A DNA stretch of 64,000 bases from Caldilineaceae bacterium bin34 (GCA_002238555.1 MPMO01000008.1:1-64000), one strand, 5' to 3'; shown: positions 1 to 10,253, numbered from the stretch's first letter. Numbers and translations are program-made. The notes: generated by a model not told the origin, from the letters alone.

Positions 1-483
1 CACCGCACCCAGACAGTCCCGCAGGTCGCAGAGGTCCGGTATCCAGGGCCCGGCTTGGCCGCCGGTCTTGATGCGCCAGGCCACGGGGATGGCCAGACCC
101 CGGTAGACCACGCTGATGACCAGGGCCACCAGTTCCTCGCCCTTGGCGGTCGGGTCGACGGCCAGCGTCAGTTCCGTTCCCTGCCACCAGGCCAGGACCC
201 AGCGCAGGAGGGGTGCGAAACAGGCGTCCACGTCCCGCGGCACCCGGCAGGGCGCGGCCCGGTCGGCCCCGTCGTAGAGCCACTCCCGCAGGTACGGGCG
301 GGTCGTGTGCCAGCCGCATCCGAAGGTCTGCAGGGCCCCCAGGACCGCGTTCTGGCAGCCGCTGCGGGCCAGGATCGTGGCCCCCACCCACAGGGCCAGG
401 CCCTGGACCTGGCTGGGACGCAGATGCGGCAGGTGCTTGGCGATGCATTCCGCATGCGGATAGAATGCGGACGGAAGAAGCAT
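1..483 (-). CDS. IS4-like DDE transposase, N-terminal part (cut by window edge)
   Basis: An open frame begins with ATG at 483 and runs off the left edge without a stop, giving 161 visible residues. The product starts MLLPSAFYPHAECIAKHLP and continues with a helical region containing LRPSQVQGLALWVGATILAR. The stretch LTLAVDPTAKGEELVALV fits the strand carrying the first catalytic Asp of an RNase H-like DDE transposase, followed by a VVYRGLAIPVAWR segment typical of IS4-like families. Codon use is strongly GC-biased, like the adjacent IS110 gene. Just upstream of the start, at 495-503 and 520-528, the nonamer GGTATCTTG occurs twice in direct orientation, a possible end or binding-site repeat of the element. 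The family name is by resemblance only. Confidence 0.75.
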   Translation of the reverse strand, partial: MLLPSAFYPHAECIAKHLPHLRPSQVQGLALWVGATILARSGCQNAVLGALQTFGCGWHTTRPYLREWLYDGADRAAPCRVPRDVDACFAPLLRWVLAWWQGTELTLAVDPTAKGEELVALVISVVYRGLAIPVAWRIKTGGQAGPWIPDLCDLRDCLGAV

Positions 484-1809
<1,326 letters not shown>

Positions 1810-1964
1810 TTTTCAACACAGTTGCTGTCAGGGTCGGGGCTCCGGAACGACAGGACGCAGTGCCCGGAACATTGCACAGTAATCTACAACGGCAGCATTG
1901 GCACCCCACTTTCCCGCCGTGTACGGCCGTGCCAATCTGTCCGTTTCCTGCGTTTTGGTGGAGA

Positions 1965-2615
1965 CTACGCCGCGGCCTGCCAGTTGTGTAGGAGCAGGCG
2001 GGCCTTGGTGATCAGGACATCCTGGCGGATGTCGCTGCCCACCAGCGAACTGCCAATGCCCACGCCCGCGGCGCCGGCCTGGCGGTAGGAGCCGATGTTG
2101 TCGGCGTCAATGCCGCCCGTGGGCACAAACTCCATGTCGGACAGTGGTGCCTTGACCGCCTTGAGATAGGCGGGGTTGGGGCAGGGAAACAGCTTCACCA
2201 TCGTGCAACCAAGCTGAAAGGCCTGTTGCGCCTCGGTGGGTGTGAAAATCCCCGGCAGGAACAGCACATCGGCCTCGACAGCGACCCGAACACTGGCCGG
2301 ATCAAGGCAGGGAGACACCAGGAATTCGGCGCCGGCCTCAATGGCGGCCGCAGCCTGGTCCGCAGTGCGGACGGTGCCCGCGCCGATCGCCATGCTGTCG
2401 TCGTATCGTTGGCGGAGGGTTTGAATCGCGGTCAGCGCGTCCGGCGTGTTCATCGTGATTTCCAGCAACGGCAGGGGGGCGGCCAGCATGGCATCCGCGA
2501 TGGCAATGATCTCCGGCAGCGAATAGCCGCCGCGCACAATCGCCACCAGTCCCTCATCCTGGACCCGCGTCCGCATCGCGGCCGTGCGCGAGTCGGCTGT
2601 TGTCCTTGCGGTCAT
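1965..2615 (-). CDS. eda: 2-dehydro-3-deoxy-phosphogluconate (KDPG) aldolase
   Basis: The product (216 residues) is a class I aldolase of the KDPG/KHG family, which cleaves 2-keto-3-deoxy-6-phosphogluconate to pyruvate and glyceraldehyde 3-phosphate in the Entner-Doudoroff or uronate pathway. Family features are visible: the catalytic Glu in LLEITMNTPDAL, the GAGTV loop, the Schiff-base Lys in CTMVKLFPCP, and the phosphate-binding PTGGI segment. Its ATG overlaps the selD stop codon (ATGA on the minus strand), so the two are probably translated from one message with coupling. Other family members act on related 2-keto-3-deoxy sugar phosphates, so the exact substrate is not certain. Confidence 0.88.
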   Translation of the reverse strand: MTARTTADSRTAAMRTRVQDEGLVAIVRGGYSLPEIIAIADAMLAAPLPLLEITMNTPDALTAIQTLRQRYDDSMAIGAGTVRTADQAAAAIEAGAEFLVSPCLDPASVRVAVEADVLFLPGIFTPTEAQQAFQLGCTMVKLFPCPNPAYLKAVKAPLSDMEFVPTGGIDADNIGSYRQAGAAGVGIGSSLVGSDIRQDVLITKARLLLHNWQAAA

Positions 2616-3676
2616 GCCACCTTGATCCCCGATCCGGCCACAACCTCGCCTATGCACCAGCAGTCCTGACCGAGGTCCTGGCACGCTTTTTCGAAGGCTC
2701 CCTCGCATCCCTGCGGTACCGCGAGCAGCAGGCCGCCGCTGGTCTCCGCTTCCCAAAGTACTTGCCGGAGCTCGGGCGCCACGGTGTCCGCGAAGCGTAC
2801 GGACTGTCCGAAGTGCTCCGGATTGCGTTGTGCCGCCCGGGTCTGCACTCCGTTTTGTGCGTAGGCGAGGACGTTTGGCAGCAGGGGCACTGAATCGGCC
2901 TTGATGTAGAGACCGCAACTGTCTTCCTGTGTGTTGGGGCCCAACATTTCGCAGGCATGGCCCAGCAGGCCGAAGCCGGTCACATCGGTGCCGCGCTTGG
3001 TACCGGACGTCCGGGCCGCCGTGGCGGCCGCCGCATTCAGCGACAACATGGATTGAATGGCCGCCTCCAGGTCTCCGGGATCAATCGGCGCGTGCGTCTC
3101 CACGATGTGGGCTGTGGTCACGATGCCGGTCCCCAGGGGCTTGGTCAGCCACAACGTCTGGCCCGGGTCCAGGCTTTCGCCCTTGGTGAGCAGACGGTCC
3201 GGGTCCCCCAGGCCGGTCACGGACAATCCGTAGAACAGCTCGGGGTTCGTCACCGTGTGCCCGCCGGCCACCACGCCTCCGGCTTCCCGGACCTTGCGCG
3301 CACCACCGGCCAGGATGGCGGACAGGATGTCAAGCCCCACCGACTCGGGCATGCCGGCGATGTTCAGGGCAAACAGGACTTCGCCCCCCATGGCAAAGAC
3401 GTCGCTCATGGCGTTGGCGGCCGCGATGGCCCCGAAGGTTTCGGGATCATCGACGATGGGGGTGAAGAAGTCCGCGGTTTGGATCAGGGCCTGATCTTCG
3501 TGCAGGGTCCATACGGCGGCATCGTCGGGCTTTTGGATGCCGGCCCGCAAGGCTCCGTTGTCGGAACCCTGTATCTCGTTCAGTTGTCGCAGGACCTGCG
3601 ACAGCTCCCGGGGCGGGAGTTTCGATGCTCAGCCGGCGCAGGAGGCCAGCGTTGTCAGCTTGATGTCCGGGTCCAC
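2612..3676 (-). CDS. selD: Selenide, water dikinase (SelD) with in-frame UGA selenocysteine
   Basis: SelD makes selenophosphate from selenide and ATP for selenocysteine and selenouridine synthesis. The obvious open frame starts only at a TTG at 3550, but reading upstream through an in-frame TGA (3631-3629) gives the missing N-terminus. GTG at 3676 starts MDPDIKLTTLASCAG, then UGA as residue 16, then ASKLPPRELSQVLRQLNE. This matches the SelD active-site loop, where Sec or Cys sits three residues before the catalytic Lys (K19 here). The full product is 354 residues, the normal family length; an in-frame TAG occurs 13 codons before the GTG. The rest shows the SelD fold: IQTADFFTPIVDDP, ANAMSDVFAMGG, VAGGHTVTNPE, TDVTGFGLLGH. 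It overlaps eda by four bases. Reading UGA as Sec is inference from this alignment and would require selA, selB and selC elsewhere. Confidence 0.88.
3605..3631 (-). promoter_or_regulatory. UGA codon plus downstream SECIS-like hairpin in selD
   Basis: After the in-frame TGA of selD, nine bases precede a perfect inverted repeat on the minus strand: CTCCCG (3619-3614), loop CCC, CGGGAG (3610-3605). Bacterial SECIS elements are hairpins directly downstream of the UGA, so position fits. The loop lacks the guanines common in well-studied SelB-binding loops, so the pairing may be only part of the real structure. Confidence 0.45.
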
Positions 3677-4376
3677 AGGTGCGTACGGTTGACTGTTGGG
3701 AGGGTACTACGGTTAGTCTATGCGCTGCGTAAGGGATTCCGGTGATTTTGTCTTTGTCTCCGGGCTGCCTTGGGCGGCTGTCCAGCCCGACCCAACGATA
3801 TGCCAGTGGCTTCATGCACATGGTGTCTGCCGGGATGGTTGCTCCATGTCATGACTCTGGATGGAGTAGGGGATCAGATACCGTTCCGCCAACCGTCCTC
3901 CTTGCGGTACACGTAGTCAGGCGTGCTGCGGCGTCTGCAACCAATCCCTGTTTGAAAACCAAGAGAACTCCTCATGACCCAACGCGAGGCCGTCAAACGG
4001 GACGCTGGACAAGCTGGCCGACGCCGCCCTGAACAGGTCGCCGGAACCATGCTACCCAGCGCGACCGGACGATCCGCGCCCTGCACGCCCAAAGCGTTGG
4101 CCGGCAGGGCGTCGCCAGTGTCCTGGGCTGCAGCCGCGGCACCATTATTTAGAGTGCTGAACCGCGCAGATGATGATCGGCAGTTCCTGCGTCCCGCCAC
4201 GGAGCAGGGCCGGCGACGGGTACGCGTGACACAGGACTAGGACTAGCGGCTCAAAATGGGCCTCCACACGTAGGTGGTCCAGTTTCAGCCCCATCAGAGG
4301 CTACAAGAATGACCCAGGTGAGTGATTTCAGATGCACCTTGATCTACAACACCTCCTGAATCTGGAAGAACATCCC
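3677..4376. other. 700-base region without a convincing gene
   Basis: Frames here are short and lack recognisable domains, apart from a small helix-turn-helix-like scrap at 4051-4152 described separately. The part next to selD (3677-3740) should carry its promoter, but no clear -35/-10 pair was recognised. Confidence 0.4.
4051..4152 (+). pseudogene. Fragment resembling a helix-turn-helix of a transposase-type protein
   Basis: One frame ending at TAG 4150-4152 reads ATQRDRTIRALHAQSV followed by GRQGVASVLGCSRGTII. The spacing resembles the helix-turn-helix of transposase or recombinase N-termini (pattern R.IR.LHAQ....G.A..LG.SRGTI). No start codon or continuing catalytic domain is present, so this is at best a remnant. 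Confidence 0.25.
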
Positions 4377-4733
4377 ATGACGAACAGAAGAACCGTAACG
4401 GTAAGCTCCAAGACCAGCGGCATCGCTCTCATGGCGGTGGGAGTACCAATGGAGCTGGGCGTGGAGCTTGACAACGAACACTACGACGGCCAGCCGCAAC
4501 TGTATGCCGTCCAGACGGACGACTCCATTTGCCATCCCCTTGACTTCAGCGGCGAACTGAGCCAATCCTGGGAGATGTTGCAAGCCCTTGAACACGCAAT
4601 GCAACAACACCCGCTGATGGACGGAGACAGCGAGTTCACCAACCTGCAACGACAGGCCTACGAAACGGTCCGCAGCGCGCAACGCACGCTGGCCTACCTC
4701 TACGACCGACAGTTCGAACTCTGGGACAACTAA
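4377..4733 (+). CDS. Small hypothetical protein (118 aa)
   Basis: ATG at 4377 is preceded at a good distance by GGAAGAA, which decides this start over an upstream in-frame ATG at 4332 that has no ribosome-binding site. The product begins MTNRRTVTVSSKTSG. It has a predicted beta-rich N-terminal half (GIALMAVGVPMELGVELD) and a helical, Gln-rich C-terminal half (LQALEHAMQQHPL, LQRQAYETVRSAQRTLAYLYDRQ). There is no signal peptide or membrane segment, and I do not recognise a family. The neighbourhood gives no functional clue. Confidence 0.5.
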   Translation: MTNRRTVTVSSKTSGIALMAVGVPMELGVELDNEHYDGQPQLYAVQTDDSICHPLDFSGELSQSWEMLQALEHAMQQHPLMDGDSEFTNLQRQAYETVRSAQRTLAYLYDRQFELWDN

Positions 4734-5071
4734 TACTACAGAGGCAATTTGGTCCTACGAAATGTCCAGCGCGCTATTCAATGACCAACAAGCTTAAGGC
4801 CTTCCTGCAACTGATGTTGAACAGGCGTTTTGCATGGGACGGGTTGGACCCGACACTGCGAAAATACCCGGCCGCCTTGCAGGCTCTGCTCAACTTGGGC
4901 CAAATCGATTCAGATGAGCGGTGTGTCGCAGGGGTGGTCTCGATCGTGCTCAGCCGGTGTCGCAGAGGCAATCCCGGAGTTGGTCCGGGTGGAGTGGCAG
5001 CGGTCTCTCCCTGCACGCTTTCCGGAAACGTGTAAGTGCGTCACGAGGCTGGCGTGCCGGCCTCGCGGGTC
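4734..5071. other. Region without a convincing gene
   Basis: A short plus-strand frame at 4781-5035 begins MTNKLKAFLQLMLNRRFAW, but its second half is compositionally random and it overlaps a different short frame. It may be a decayed gene. Nothing else was recognised before the nadD stop codon at 5072. Confidence 0.35.
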
Positions 5072-5812
5072 TCAGGGTCTCGGGTTTCCCATTACAGGAA
5101 CATATAGGGAGTGTTCCTCAATGTAATCGTGCACTGCCGACGGAACCAGGTACCGAATGGGCGCGCCGGCATCGATGCGGGCCCGAATGTTGGTGCCGGA
5201 CAGGTCGACACCGGGCATCTCCACCAGATGGATGCGGTCCCGGATGCCTGGGAACCTGGCTTCCACGGCAATCCAGATCTCCTCCACGCCCGGGCGATTC
5301 AGAACCACCAGTTCGCAGTTGTGGACAAGCCAGTCCGGTTGGTGCCACGTGTGCAGATCGCGCAGGCTGTCCATGCCCATGAGGAAGAAGAGGTCGGCGC
5401 GCCCGGCCAGTTGTTCCTGGAGCATCGCCATCAGATCCGCGGAGTAGTTGGGCGCGGCATCGTCGGCGTTGAGCAGCGAGACGCCGAGGGCGGGATTGCC
5501 GGCCACGGCCAGTTTGACCATGGCCAGGCGATCGGCGAAGGGGGTCTGCACCTGTCCGGGCTTGTGGGGCGGGTTGTTGGCGGGCACGAACCAGGTCTGG
5601 TCCAAGGCGAGCCGCACGGCCGCTTCCTGTGCCAGTAGCAGGTGGCCCACATGGACCGGATCAAACGTCCCGCCGAACACCCCAAGGCGGAGTTTCGCAT
5701 TCCCGGCCGTCGAACACCGGTCCGGCGTACGGCGGACACCGACTGTCCTCATGGTGCAGTGGATGCCGTGCCAAAGGGTGTCTTGCGCTGCGGTTGGGGG
5801 ATCAGAAGGCAT
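5072..5812 (-). CDS. nadD: Nicotinate-nucleotide adenylyltransferase
   Basis: NadD adenylates nicotinate mononucleotide in NAD synthesis. The nucleotidyltransferase signature LGVFGGTFDPVHVGHLLLA is complete, with the HxGH motif, and the C-terminal LSGTNIRARI corresponds to the family's second nucleotide-binding motif. ATG at 5812 lies inside the 3' end of obg and has GGGGG seven bases upstream, which suggests translational coupling; it gives 246 residues. ATG at 5752 (226 residues) lacks a ribosome-binding site but gives a more usual N-terminus, so the start is uncertain. The obg-nadD order is common in Gram-positive-type bacteria and Chloroflexota. NadE at 37.5-39.6 kb acts later in the same pathway. 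Confidence 0.9.
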   Translation of the reverse strand: MPSDPPTAAQDTLWHGIHCTMRTVGVRRTPDRCSTAGNAKLRLGVFGGTFDPVHVGHLLLAQEAAVRLALDQTWFVPANNPPHKPGQVQTPFADRLAMVKLAVAGNPALGVSLLNADDAAPNYSADLMAMLQEQLAGRADLFFLMGMDSLRDLHTWHQPDWLVHNCELVVLNRPGVEEIWIAVEARFPGIRDRIHLVEMPGVDLSGTNIRARIDAGAPIRYLVPSAVHDYIEEHSLYVPVMGNPRP

Positions 5813-7079
5813 TGTCGAACCCCCAAACGAGCTCGGCTTCGGCAATCCTCACGGTGTCTCCCTCCTCGACGCCCTGGGCGCGCAAGGTATCGGAAACCCC
5901 CCAAGTGTCCAGAATGTTCTGGAAGCGCAGGGCGGACTCCGGCAGGTCCCAATTGGTCATGCGTGTTAAGCGCTCCAGGCCGGTACCGGCGACCTGCCAG
6001 CGGGCAGGACCCAGACGCGTCACGGTGAAGGCCCGGTCGTCCTCGGACACGGCGATCTCCGGCAGATCGGGACGGGTGCTTGCTTCCACTGCGGGAATCG
6101 CCTCGAGTTGGCGGTCCAGAGCCCAAAGCAGGTCTTGCACATTCTCGCCGGTGACGGCCGAGATGGACCAGAAAGGCAGCCCGCGCGTTTCCATGGCCGT
6201 TTTCAGTTCGGCTTCGGCGGCGCGGGCCTGTGGCAGGTCCCGCTTGTTCAGGACGACCACCCTCGGTTTGGCCGCGAGTGCCTCGCTGTAGCTGGCCAGT
6301 TCCGCTTCGATCATCGCCATTTCCCCGCCCGGATCGTCCGACGAGCCATCCAGCAGGTGCACCAGCAGGCGCGTGCGTTCCACATGGCGGAGGAACTCAA
6401 TGCCCAGCCCCGTGCCCTGGTGGGCCCCTTCGACCAGGCCGGGGATGTCCACGAAGACCCGTTGCCGGTGGGCCAGCTCCACCACGCCCAGGTTCGGCAC
6501 CAGGGTTGTGAAGGGATAGTCGGCGATCTCCGGACGGGCCGCGCTGATGCGGCTGATCAGCGTGGACTTGCCGGCGTTGGGCACCCCGATGATGCCGACC
6601 TCCGCCACCAGCTTCAATTCCAGGTCGAGCCAGAGCTCCTGTCCCGGTTCGCCCTTCTCCGCCAGACGCGGTGCCTGGTGGCGGGCTGAACGGAAGGAGG
6701 CGTTGCCCCGGCCGCCGCGTCCGCCCCTGACCAGCAGGGCCTGTTGACCCTCGTCGGTCAGGTCCGCCATCAGGTTGCCGTCCTCGGCATCGCGCACGAG
6801 GGTGCCGGTGGGCACCCGCACCTCCAGGTCTGCGCCGTATGCTCCCTGCTTGGCCGTATTGCCTCCGCGTCCGCCCTTGCCGGCCCGGTAATGCACCTTG
6901 CGGCGCAACCCGTGGAGGGTGTTCATGGATTCGTCCGCCACGGCGACAACATGCCCCCCCCGGCCACCGTTGCCGCCGGATGGGCCGCCGCGCGGAGCGT
7001 GCTTCTGCCGCAGGAAGGCCACGATGCCGTCGCCGCCCTGGCCGCCTTGGACCCAGATTCGCGCTCTGTCGAAGAACAT
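5802..7079 (-). CDS. obg: GTPase Obg/CgtA with C-terminal OCT domain
   Basis: This ribosome-associated GTPase (425 residues) acts in large-subunit maturation and stress responses. The start MFFDRARIWVQGGQGGDG opens the glycine-rich Obg fold with repeated GGxGG turns. The G domain follows with GVPNAGKST (P-loop), DIPGLVEGAHQGTGLG (G3) and LNKRD (G4). The last 60 to 70 residues (LERLTRMTNWDLPESALRF to the end) form the Obg C-terminal (OCT) domain, found in Firmicutes, Thermus and Chloroflexota but not in proteobacterial ObgE. An in-frame upstream extension lacks family similarity, so ATG at 7079 is chosen. It is transcribed divergently from the HD-domain gene at 7270 and overlaps nadD. Confidence 0.96.
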   Translation of the reverse strand: MFFDRARIWVQGGQGGDGIVAFLRQKHAPRGGPSGGNGGRGGHVVAVADESMNTLHGLRRKVHYRAGKGGRGGNTAKQGAYGADLEVRVPTGTLVRDAEDGNLMADLTDEGQQALLVRGGRGGRGNASFRSARHQAPRLAEKGEPGQELWLDLELKLVAEVGIIGVPNAGKSTLISRISAARPEIADYPFTTLVPNLGVVELAHRQRVFVDIPGLVEGAHQGTGLGIEFLRHVERTRLLVHLLDGSSDDPGGEMAMIEAELASYSEALAAKPRVVVLNKRDLPQARAAEAELKTAMETRGLPFWSISAVTGENVQDLLWALDRQLEAIPAVEASTRPDLPEIAVSEDDRAFTVTRLGPARWQVAGTGLERLTRMTNWDLPESALRFQNILDTWGVSDTLRAQGVEEGDTVRIAEAELVWGFDNAF

Positions 7080-7269
7080 GATTGCAGCAATGTGTTCTGT
7101 TGTGGTGGCCGGAAGACTTGCCGGTTGGGGCGGACGAACCAATTCGGGTGCTGCGGAGCAGTGTCGAATCTACAGTGTATAATCCCGCGTTTCCGACCGT
7201 TGCGACAATGTTGGTACCCCTTTGGGGCCCGGATTGGGCCCATTTCGCTAACTGGCCTTGCAATCGGCA

Positions 7270-9312
7270 ATGAACACAACGGCGGGCGGTTTGGCCCGGA
7301 GACCGGTTCACCTGGTCTCGTTGGTTGTGCTCGCGTTGGGCTTGACGGCCGTGGTGGCGCTCGAAATCCCGGGGGTCACGCGTTTCAAGGTGGAAACGGG
7401 CGGCACGCTCCCAATCCGGGTTGTTGCGCCCTTCGATCTGGTTGTAGGCAAAGGACCTGCCTCCGACGGCGCGTGGGCCGGCGATTTGGACCTCCGCATC
7501 TTTTTGGATGCCGTTTCGGTCCACAGGCAGTCCGGCAGCCAACCGGCAACCTCGCTGACGGGCTACAGCCCGTTGCAGAAGGCACTGCTGCCCGAGCTGT
7601 TGGCCTTGTCGGACGACGCCTGGGCGACCTTGAGCCACGCCCTGGACGAAGCTTTGCAACTGGCGGGCACCGAAACGCAGGACCCACAGGATCTGGCCGG
7701 ATACCGGGACTATCTGTTTCGGCAGCTGAATGGGCTGCCGCCGGGACAGGCGGACATCGCCTTTTCCCTGTTGCTGCCGGTTCTCTCCGAACGGGTTGCC
7801 GTCGGTGCCTTTGGCTCGGGTGCGACCGTGGCGGTGCCGGGCATGCCGCTGGACAGTGTGCAGATCGCGGCCCTGAGGCGATTGGATTTGGTGTGGACAG
7901 GGTGGATCACACCGCGCTTTCTGTTTCTGTTTCCGGTCGTGGTCGGCCTGCTGTTTCTGCTGTACCGGGTCGTTCCGGAGGCCAATCAATACCTGGTACA
8001 GCAGCAACGGGAGCTGCAGGCCTTGGTGCTTCTGATTGTTGTCGGCCTGCTGGTGGTTCGCCTGCAAGCGCATCTGGCTCCCTGGCTCCGGTACATGATT
8101 CCCCTGGCCGCCCTGGGCATGACAGTCAGGGCTCTGGCAGGTTTCCGGGTGGCCTCGATGGTGATGCTGGTCTTCCTGATTGTCTGTGGTTTCGCGCCTC
8201 GGATGACGCTCCCGCACATGGTGTTTCTGGCGATGACCGTTGCGACCGGATTGGTCGCGCTGCGCCAAACACATCGAATCGGCGACTTCGTGAAAGCCGG
8301 CGTTTGGGTGGCGATCCTGGCTGCGCTCCTGACGGTTCCCGGCTGGCTGCAGCAGTTGACCGGTTTGCCTGAACCGCCGGGCGCGGCCGGCAACTGGCTG
8401 GAGACCGGTCCGGCTTTCTTCGCCCGCGGACCCTTTCTGATGGGCCTGGCAGCCGCGGTGCACGGCTTGACCGCGTCCAGCCTGGCCTTGGGGGCGATCT
8501 ACGGATTGGGGGATGCGACCGGCCGCGTGACGAGCTTCCGCCTGGCGGAACTTGCACGCCCGGATCATCCGTTGCTGGCGGCGTTGCGGGAAGAGGCCCC
8601 CGGAACGTACCAGCACTCCCTGTTGGTTAGCGACATGGCCGAGAAGGCTGCCCATGCCATCGGAGCCGATCCCCTGTTGACCAGGGTGGGTGCGCTGTAC
8701 CACGACATTGGCAAGCTGCAGAACCCGGGCATGTTCGTCGAGAACATGGGGCCGGACGACAATCCTCACCACGGCCTGTCGCCCCGCGAGTCGGCGGAGA
8801 TCATCATTCGGCATGTGGCGGACGGGGTCGGGATGGGCATAGAGCACAACTTGCCGCCGCGCATCCTCGACTTCATCAGGGAACACCACGCCGACCAAAT
8901 CATGGTGCCGTTCTTTCACCGGGCCTTGGAGGAGGCGGGAACCGATGCCCAGGTCGGCGAGACACCCTTCCGCTATGCGGGGCCCAAGCCGCAAACCCGA
9001 GAAACAACGGTGTTGCTCTTGGCCGACACCTGCGAGGCCGCGTTCCGTGCCATTCGGCCCGAAACCGAGGAAGCCGTTCATGAACTGGTAGATCAGCAGT
9101 TCGAGGAGCGCCTGCTGGACGGGTCGTTGATTGACAGTCCCCTGCGCTTGACGGAGTTCCAAACTGTACGCCGCATCGTGGCCGCCATGCTCCAGTCCAT
9201 CAACCACCGCCGGATCCCCTATCCCGTGCTTGATTCGAACTGGTCCAAGGCTCCGGCCTTGCCTGCGAAGACCATTCCGGCGGGAACTCCACACACCCAG
9301 ACATCGTTGTAG
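7270..9312 (+). CDS. PgpH-like 7TM HD-domain phosphohydrolase (c-di-AMP phosphodiesterase family)
   Basis: This 680-residue membrane protein has an N-terminal transmembrane helix (about residues 13-32), an extracytoplasmic domain of about 180 residues, a block of roughly seven membrane helices (about 220-430), and a cytoplasmic HD domain. The HD motifs are HSLLVSDMAEKAA, YHDIGKL and EHHADQ, the HDIG type that binds two metals. The family member PgpH hydrolyses cyclic di-AMP, so this is probably a c-di-AMP phosphodiesterase. It precedes ybeY and dgkA, the order seen in many Gram-positive-type genomes. A TATAAT element occurs at 7178-7183 in the 190-base divergent spacer, without a good -35. 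ATG at 7270 is preferred over TTG at 7258. Confidence 0.9.
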   Translation: MNTTAGGLARRPVHLVSLVVLALGLTAVVALEIPGVTRFKVETGGTLPIRVVAPFDLVVGKGPASDGAWAGDLDLRIFLDAVSVHRQSGSQPATSLTGYSPLQKALLPELLALSDDAWATLSHALDEALQLAGTETQDPQDLAGYRDYLFRQLNGLPPGQADIAFSLLLPVLSERVAVGAFGSGATVAVPGMPLDSVQIAALRRLDLVWTGWITPRFLFLFPVVVGLLFLLYRVVPEANQYLVQQQRELQALVLLIVVGLLVVRLQAHLAPWLRYMIPLAALGMTVRALAGFRVASMVMLVFLIVCGFAPRMTLPHMVFLAMTVATGLVALRQTHRIGDFVKAGVWVAILAALLTVPGWLQQLTGLPEPPGAAGNWLETGPAFFARGPFLMGLAAAVHGLTASSLALGAIYGLGDATGRVTSFRLAELARPDHPLLAALREEAPGTYQHSLLVSDMAEKAAHAIGADPLLTRVGALYHDIGKLQNPGMFVENMGPDDNPHHGLSPRESAEIIIRHVADGVGMGIEHNLPPRILDFIREHHADQIMVPFFHRALEEAGTDAQVGETPFRYAGPKPQTRETTVLLLADTCEAAFRAIRPETEEAVHELVDQQFEERLLDGSLIDSPLRLTEFQTVRRIVAAMLQSINHRRIPYPVLDSNWSKAPALPAKTIPAGTPHTQTSL

Positions 9313-9366
9313 GTCCGGTTGTCCTGTTGTCGCAGACGGACAAGCCGATCCGTCGGGGATGGAGTT

Positions 9367-9894
9367 GTGACCGAGCGCCTTCAGGTTCAGCTCATTGGAT
9401 CTCCGCCCGACGGCCTGGACTCCCGGATCCTGAAGCAGGCAGTTGCCGCGACCCTGGCCGAGGCGGGTCCGAAGGCCCGGCTGTTGCCGCCACCGGGTTC
9501 CGTCCTGCACGTGGTGTTTGCCGGGGACGCTGAAATCCGGGCCTTGAATCGCGAGTTCCGCGGTGTCGATGCCGCCACGGATGTTCTCAGCTTCGGTGAG
9601 GACGCGGACGCCAGCCCAATGGACATCCTGCCGCCGGAGGCTCCGGTTGTCTTTGGTGAACTGGTACTGTGTCCGCCCTACATCAAGCGGTACGCTCGGA
9701 GCGCAGGCACCGACCCGGCGGCGGAACTGCTCCTTTGCTTTGTGCACGGGCTTCTGCACCTGCTGGGCCTGGACCACGGGACCCTGGAGGAGGAGGACGT
9801 GATGTTCCGCCTGCAGGACCGGGTCGTGCGCACGCTCGGACACAGCCCGCGGACGACGTATCGCGGGTGTTCCGCTGCATCCAGGCAGCCATGA
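9367..9894 (+). CDS. ybeY: Endoribonuclease YbeY
   Basis: YbeY is a zinc-dependent RNase acting in 16S rRNA 3'-end maturation and ribosome quality control. The metal-binding signature is intact (FVHGLLHLLGLDHG), and FRGVDAATDVLSFG matches the conserved N-terminal region. GTG at 9367 is chosen because the sequence homologous to the family begins just after it; a GGAG lies only a few bases upstream, so the exact start is uncertain. It gives 175 residues. The TGA stop overlaps the ATG of dgkA. Confidence 0.92.
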   Translation: MTERLQVQLIGSPPDGLDSRILKQAVAATLAEAGPKARLLPPPGSVLHVVFAGDAEIRALNREFRGVDAATDVLSFGEDADASPMDILPPEAPVVFGELVLCPPYIKRYARSAGTDPAAELLLCFVHGLLHLLGLDHGTLEEEDVMFRLQDRVVRTLGHSPRTTYRGCSAASRQP

Positions 9895-10253
9895 TTCGGT
9901 TCCTGCGCGGGGTGCGACATGCCCTGTCGGGCCTGGGACATGGGGTCCGGCGCGAGCGCAACTTCCAAATCGAACTTGCCTTGGGCCTTGTGGCCATTGG
10001 GATGGCTTGGTGGCTGCGAATCTCCCGCATCGAATGGCTGGCCGTCGCGATCTGCTGCGGCGTGGTGCTGTCTGCCGAGCTGTTCAACACGGCAATCGAA
10101 AAGCTGGCGGACACCGTTGAGCTTGGCCACAACGAACAGATCCGCGTGGTCAAGGATGTCGCGGCCGGCGCCGTCCTACTGGCCTCGGTGGCCAGCTTGG
10201 TGGTTGGCGCCGCCGTCTTTCTGCCTTATCTGGCTGCCATCGTGAGATCCTGA
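9891..10253 (+). CDS. dgkA: Diacylglycerol/undecaprenol kinase (DgkA family)
   Basis: This 120-residue membrane protein has three hydrophobic helices (about residues 25-45, 50-68 and 95-117) and the DgkA signature SAELFNTAIEKLADTV followed by KDVAAGAVLLAS. In Gram-positive-type bacteria this family phosphorylates undecaprenol, recycling the lipid carrier for peptidoglycan; in proteobacteria it acts on diacylglycerol. Translation is coupled to ybeY through an ATGA overlap. The ybeY-dgkA order is widely conserved. Confidence 0.93.
   Translation: MIRFLRGVRHALSGLGHGVRRERNFQIELALGLVAIGMAWWLRISRIEWLAVAICCGVVLSAELFNTAIEKLADTVELGHNEQIRVVKDVAAGAVLLASVASLVVGAAVFLPYLAAIVRS

Noticed and set aside
2612..3550. 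SelD starting at TTG 3550
   Set aside because: That start removes the catalytic Lys and the Sec/Cys loop; the upstream sequence continues the SelD alignment through the UGA.
4781..5035. Plus-strand frame beginning MTNKLKAFLQLML
   Set aside because: The second half is compositionally random, no ribosome-binding site is clear, and no family is recognised; it may be a decayed gene.
6397..9843. A very long minus-strand open frame (over 1100 codons) opposite the HD phosphodiesterase and ybeY
   Set aside because: It is the antisense shadow of GC-rich genes on the plus strand: composition is Arg/Gln/His-rich and it has no family features.
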